From the NCBI GenBank assembly GCA_964408805.1, contig CAYPAV010000010.1, positions 127,105-191,104 of the forward strand: a stretch of 64,000 nt of DNA. The letters are read 5' to 3'. Positions 61,982-64,000 of the stretch are shown here, piece by piece; position 1 is the stretch's first letter, and each line of letters starts with the position of its first letter. The DNA is from CAYPAV01 sp964408805. Its GTDB lineage: Bacteria; Pseudomonadota; Alphaproteobacteria; UBA8366. The notes beneath the pieces were generated by a model. It was given only the letters and a program-made list of their open reading frames with translations, made no database searches and had not been told where the DNA came from. The position numbers and the translations under genes are program-made.

Positions 61982-62056
61982 TTCATACCCGTTTCATAGT
62001 ATGAACGATTTCAGCGGCTTAGCGTCGTCGATCTTCATAAATGTTTCATATTATGA
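61982..62056. promoter_or_regulatory. TTCATA palindromes upstream of and overlapping the integrase start
   Basis: A perfect dyad TTCATA-G-TATGAA (61993-62005) and a second TCATA-T-TATGA (62046-62056), followed by ACGATT and GAACGATT respectively, so the two form a ~20-bp direct repeat as well. Further TTCATA half sites are near 61982 and 62034. The second overlaps the integrase start, which suggests autoregulation, or binding of an excisionase. Confidence 0.5.
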
Positions 62057-63290
62057 GAACGATTGAAAAACATAAGTTACGACAGTCAAAATCGTTCAAG
62101 GAGCAGCACCCAATTCTTGATGGTGATGCGATAATCTATCGAACGACACAGAACGGCAACGTGTACCAATTTCGAACCTGGATATCAGCAGAGAAGAAAT
62201 ATTACAGGAAGTCGCTGAAAACTCGCGATTTAGACACAGCGCGAGAACGGGCGAAAAGTCTCTATTACGAGATTATGCATCAAGTTCGCTCTGGTAAAAA
62301 AATCTTCGGATTGACATTTGGCGAACTTGTTGAAGAATTTCTCAAATATCAAGATCAACGGGTTCAGACAGGACGGATCACTCGCGGAAGATATAGCACG
62401 ATAAAAACTCAGCTGACGAAGCACTTGTTGGGGTTTGTTGGTGGTAATACGAAAGTATCAGAAATAGATTTAGGTAAATTTTATGAATTTTCCCAATATA
62501 GAAGATTGACATCTAAAGGAGTTAGGGAAGTAACTATTAGAAATGAGCAAACAACACTTAATTCTTTATTTAGATGGGGTTTTCGAAATGGATATATTTA
62601 CTTTGAGAGAGTTGATTTCGAAGAAATAAAGGTTCGCACAGTCGAACGAAGAGATACATTCACCATAGATGAGTTTAAGCATCTACACGATTTTCTGGAT
62701 GGATGGGTGAAAGAGGGAGATCTCTCGAGGAGGTTACGAGAGCGTCGATTATTCATACGAGATTTCATACTCATCAAAGCGAATTCATTCTTGCGATTTG
62801 GAGAAATTCGATTTCTCAAATGGGGAGAGGTCAGAGTATTTGGGAATAAGGGTGAGGTTTACGCAGAAATCCGAGTTCGTGCTGAAACAGCGAAGAACCG
62901 AAAGGAGCGGAAACTGATTTCTCGCGATGGATACTATTTCAAGCGATTGCAGCGAAATTCGAACCACACGAAGAAGGACGATTATGTATTTGTGGATAAC
63001 GAGACGGGGAACGTCATTTCGAAAAAAGTCTATTACGAGCTTTGGAAAGATATCATGGGGAAATCTGGTCTAGGAGAAGTTGGTAAAAAGCTCTCTTACT
63101 ATTCGCTTCGCCATTTCGGGATTACGAGCGAAGGTATGCAGGTGTCTCCTTCGAAGATTTGTCTCTCTTTGCCGGAACTTCTTTCACATTTATTGAAAAC
63201 CATTACTCGCACATCGATACGGGAAGAATGCTTAAAGTAGCGCAGAAGAATTTTGAGTTAGATAAAGATGGTTTTGTCATCAGAAACTAG
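62041..63290 (+). pseudogene. Tyrosine recombinase/integrase, frameshifted before the catalytic Tyr
   Basis: Frame 1 from 62041 gives an N-terminal DNA-binding part, then Arg252 (FLRFGEIRFLKWGEV) and YYSLRHFGIT, the second Arg-His box (Arg357), and stops at 63240 after unrelated residues. From about 63126 another frame reads ERRYAGVSFEDLSLFAGTSF then IENHYSHIDTGRMLKVAQKN, with the nucleophile Tyr in NHYSHI, and ends at 63290. One missing base near 63126 would make a normal ~416-residue integrase. As read, the enzyme lacks its catalytic Tyr. The usual HxLRH is YxLRH here. The start could be 62041 or the ATG at 62053. Confidence 0.85.
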
Positions 63291-63557
63291 GAAGCGTCAG
63301 GAGAAGAGGTAGCGCCTGTAACAGCGGATAACCCTTAAATGAGCTTGAGGCGCTTCAGCGAGCAAATTTGAGCATTCTAGAGCGTATTCAGAGCAGCAAT
63401 AGAGAGCGCCCATTCGTCCAACGCACCTAAATCAACTAAATCCTCATCGCGTTCAAAATTGCGCTGACCCATTTTTTAAGTTTCAATTTCGAGATCCGAG
63501 GTATATAAACCCCACCGAATTTCGAAAATTTCCTTTCAACGTATACGGAAAATAAAA

Positions 63558-63845
63558 ATGCCAATCGACGAAACCACTCTCACCAAAGGTCAATCTCGCA
63601 AGCTCAATGCGCTTCGCAAATCGGTAGGCGACAAACTTGCCGAGGACGTGTTCTCGAAGTGGATGAAAGAGCAAGCGAAGGCGAAGCCGGCAGCAAAAGC
63701 TGACCCTGTCGCAAAACGAATACTGGAAGCTCTCAAATCTCTTGAGAGTGACAAATCGATCAAGCTCGGAAATAAGGGCTATATGATTAAGCGGTCCAAG
63801 GGCAAGGGTGCGAAGGGATTTGTCGTGGAGAAGATTTTAAAGTGA
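63558..63845 (+). CDS. Hypothetical basic island protein
   Basis: 95 residues, no recognised family. Strongly basic and helical (KGQSRKLNALRKSVGDKLAE, DVFSKWMKEQAKAKPAAKAD, then a Lys/Gly tail IKRSKGKGAKGFVVEKILK). ATG after an AT-rich stretch (CGGAAAATAAAA). Could be a nucleic-acid-binding accessory protein of the island. The flanking AT-rich sequence supports its belonging to the element. Confidence 0.55.
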   Translation: MPIDETTLTKGQSRKLNALRKSVGDKLAEDVFSKWMKEQAKAKPAAKADPVAKRILEALKSLESDKSIKLGNKGYMIKRSKGKGAKGFVVEKILK

Positions 63846-64000
63846 TGCAGTCTTACCGACGAAGATCTTTAATCTCCCTTCTTGTTAGCCTCTAATCTTC
63901 TCACCAAAGCTTCTAACTGCTGTCTTGCGATCCAATTACGAGCAAGACTGACCTAGCCCCCTTAACCGGATCCACGGTGTGAGTTAGAGAGAGCGTCATC

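Larger units (their letters stand above)
61910..64000. mobile_element. Left end of a genomic island at the 3' end of guaA
   Basis: Directly after the guaA stop the base composition falls from about 60-65% GC to much more AT-rich sequence and stays lower to the window edge. The first gene is a tyrosine recombinase, as expected for an element inserted in the guaA 3' end. No second copy of the guaA 3' end is visible up to 64000, so the right end must lie outside. Gene-free parts 63291-63557 and 63846-64000 show nothing further I can name. Confidence 0.65.

Noticed and set aside
1..64000. tRNA, rRNA or CRISPR
   Set aside because: I saw no cloverleaf with a conserved T-loop, no rRNA-like sequence and no spaced identical repeats; the repeat family is degenerate and irregularly spaced.

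Overview
The window is a high-GC chromosomal segment of an alphaproteobacterium, probably an environmental Rhodospirillales-like lineage. The evidence is the alphaproteobacterial type of MotA/MotB, a Bpt-type leucyl/arginyl transferase, several class III nucleotide cyclases, and many oxidoreductases and CoA-linked enzymes. No rRNA, tRNA or CRISPR array was seen. The placement is inferred from protein character only.

Layout. 0-9.8 kb: the end of a bactofilin gene, a hydrolase/haloacid-dehalogenase pair, a lytic transglycosylase, dapA and smpB, then a ThuA-like protein, a MaoC-like double hotdog protein, a radical SAM protein with unusual cysteine spacing, and an SDR. 9.8-19.5 kb: a looser region holding a hydrolase with a Cys nucleophile motif, a YghU-type GST, an AhpD-like protein, a nucleotide cyclase, a Baeyer-Villiger-type monooxygenase, a cyclase gene remnant, and a periplasmic multiheme cytochrome c with a Rap1a-like partner. 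Its gaps hold copies of a degenerate intergenic repeat. 19.5-31.8 kb: catabolic genes (D-glutamate cyclase-like, DAO-type oxidase, UbiD decarboxylase plus acyl-CoA ligase, enoyl-CoA hydratase, an arylsulfotransferase-like gene broken by one TGA, luciferase-like monooxygenase, Gfo/Idh/MocA dehydrogenase, EamA transporter, NTF2-like protein). 31.9-48.5 kb: a fused ABC exporter, a SAM-cyclase-ATPase-TPR regulator, a PLP decarboxylase, a penicillin-acylase-type hydrolase, threonine ammonia-lyase, a stator locus (frameshifted motA and two tandem motB genes), an RDD membrane protein, bpt and RidA. 48.6-60.3 kb: a hypothetical ORF with an AT-rich block, a hydantoinase/oxoprolinase operon with a methyltransferase, a GSA-type aminotransferase, a second luciferase-like/hydrolase pair, an internally duplicated carboxymuconolactone decarboxylase, an SDR and a YtoQ protein. 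60.3-64 kb: guaA, then an abrupt change to AT-rich DNA with a tyrosine recombinase, the left edge of a genomic island in the well-known guaA 3'-end site.

Three genes have reading-frame lesions (arylsulfotransferase-like, motA, integrase) and one cytochrome has lost a heme-motif cysteine by an apparent single-base change. These may be real decay or recoding, or they may be sequencing errors; raw-read support is the first check. The strongest candidates for new biology are the dispersed degenerate repeat family at 9.8-30.2 kb, the TGA followed directly by a stem-loop in the arylsulfotransferase-like gene, the one-MotA/two-MotB stator locus, and the guaA island.
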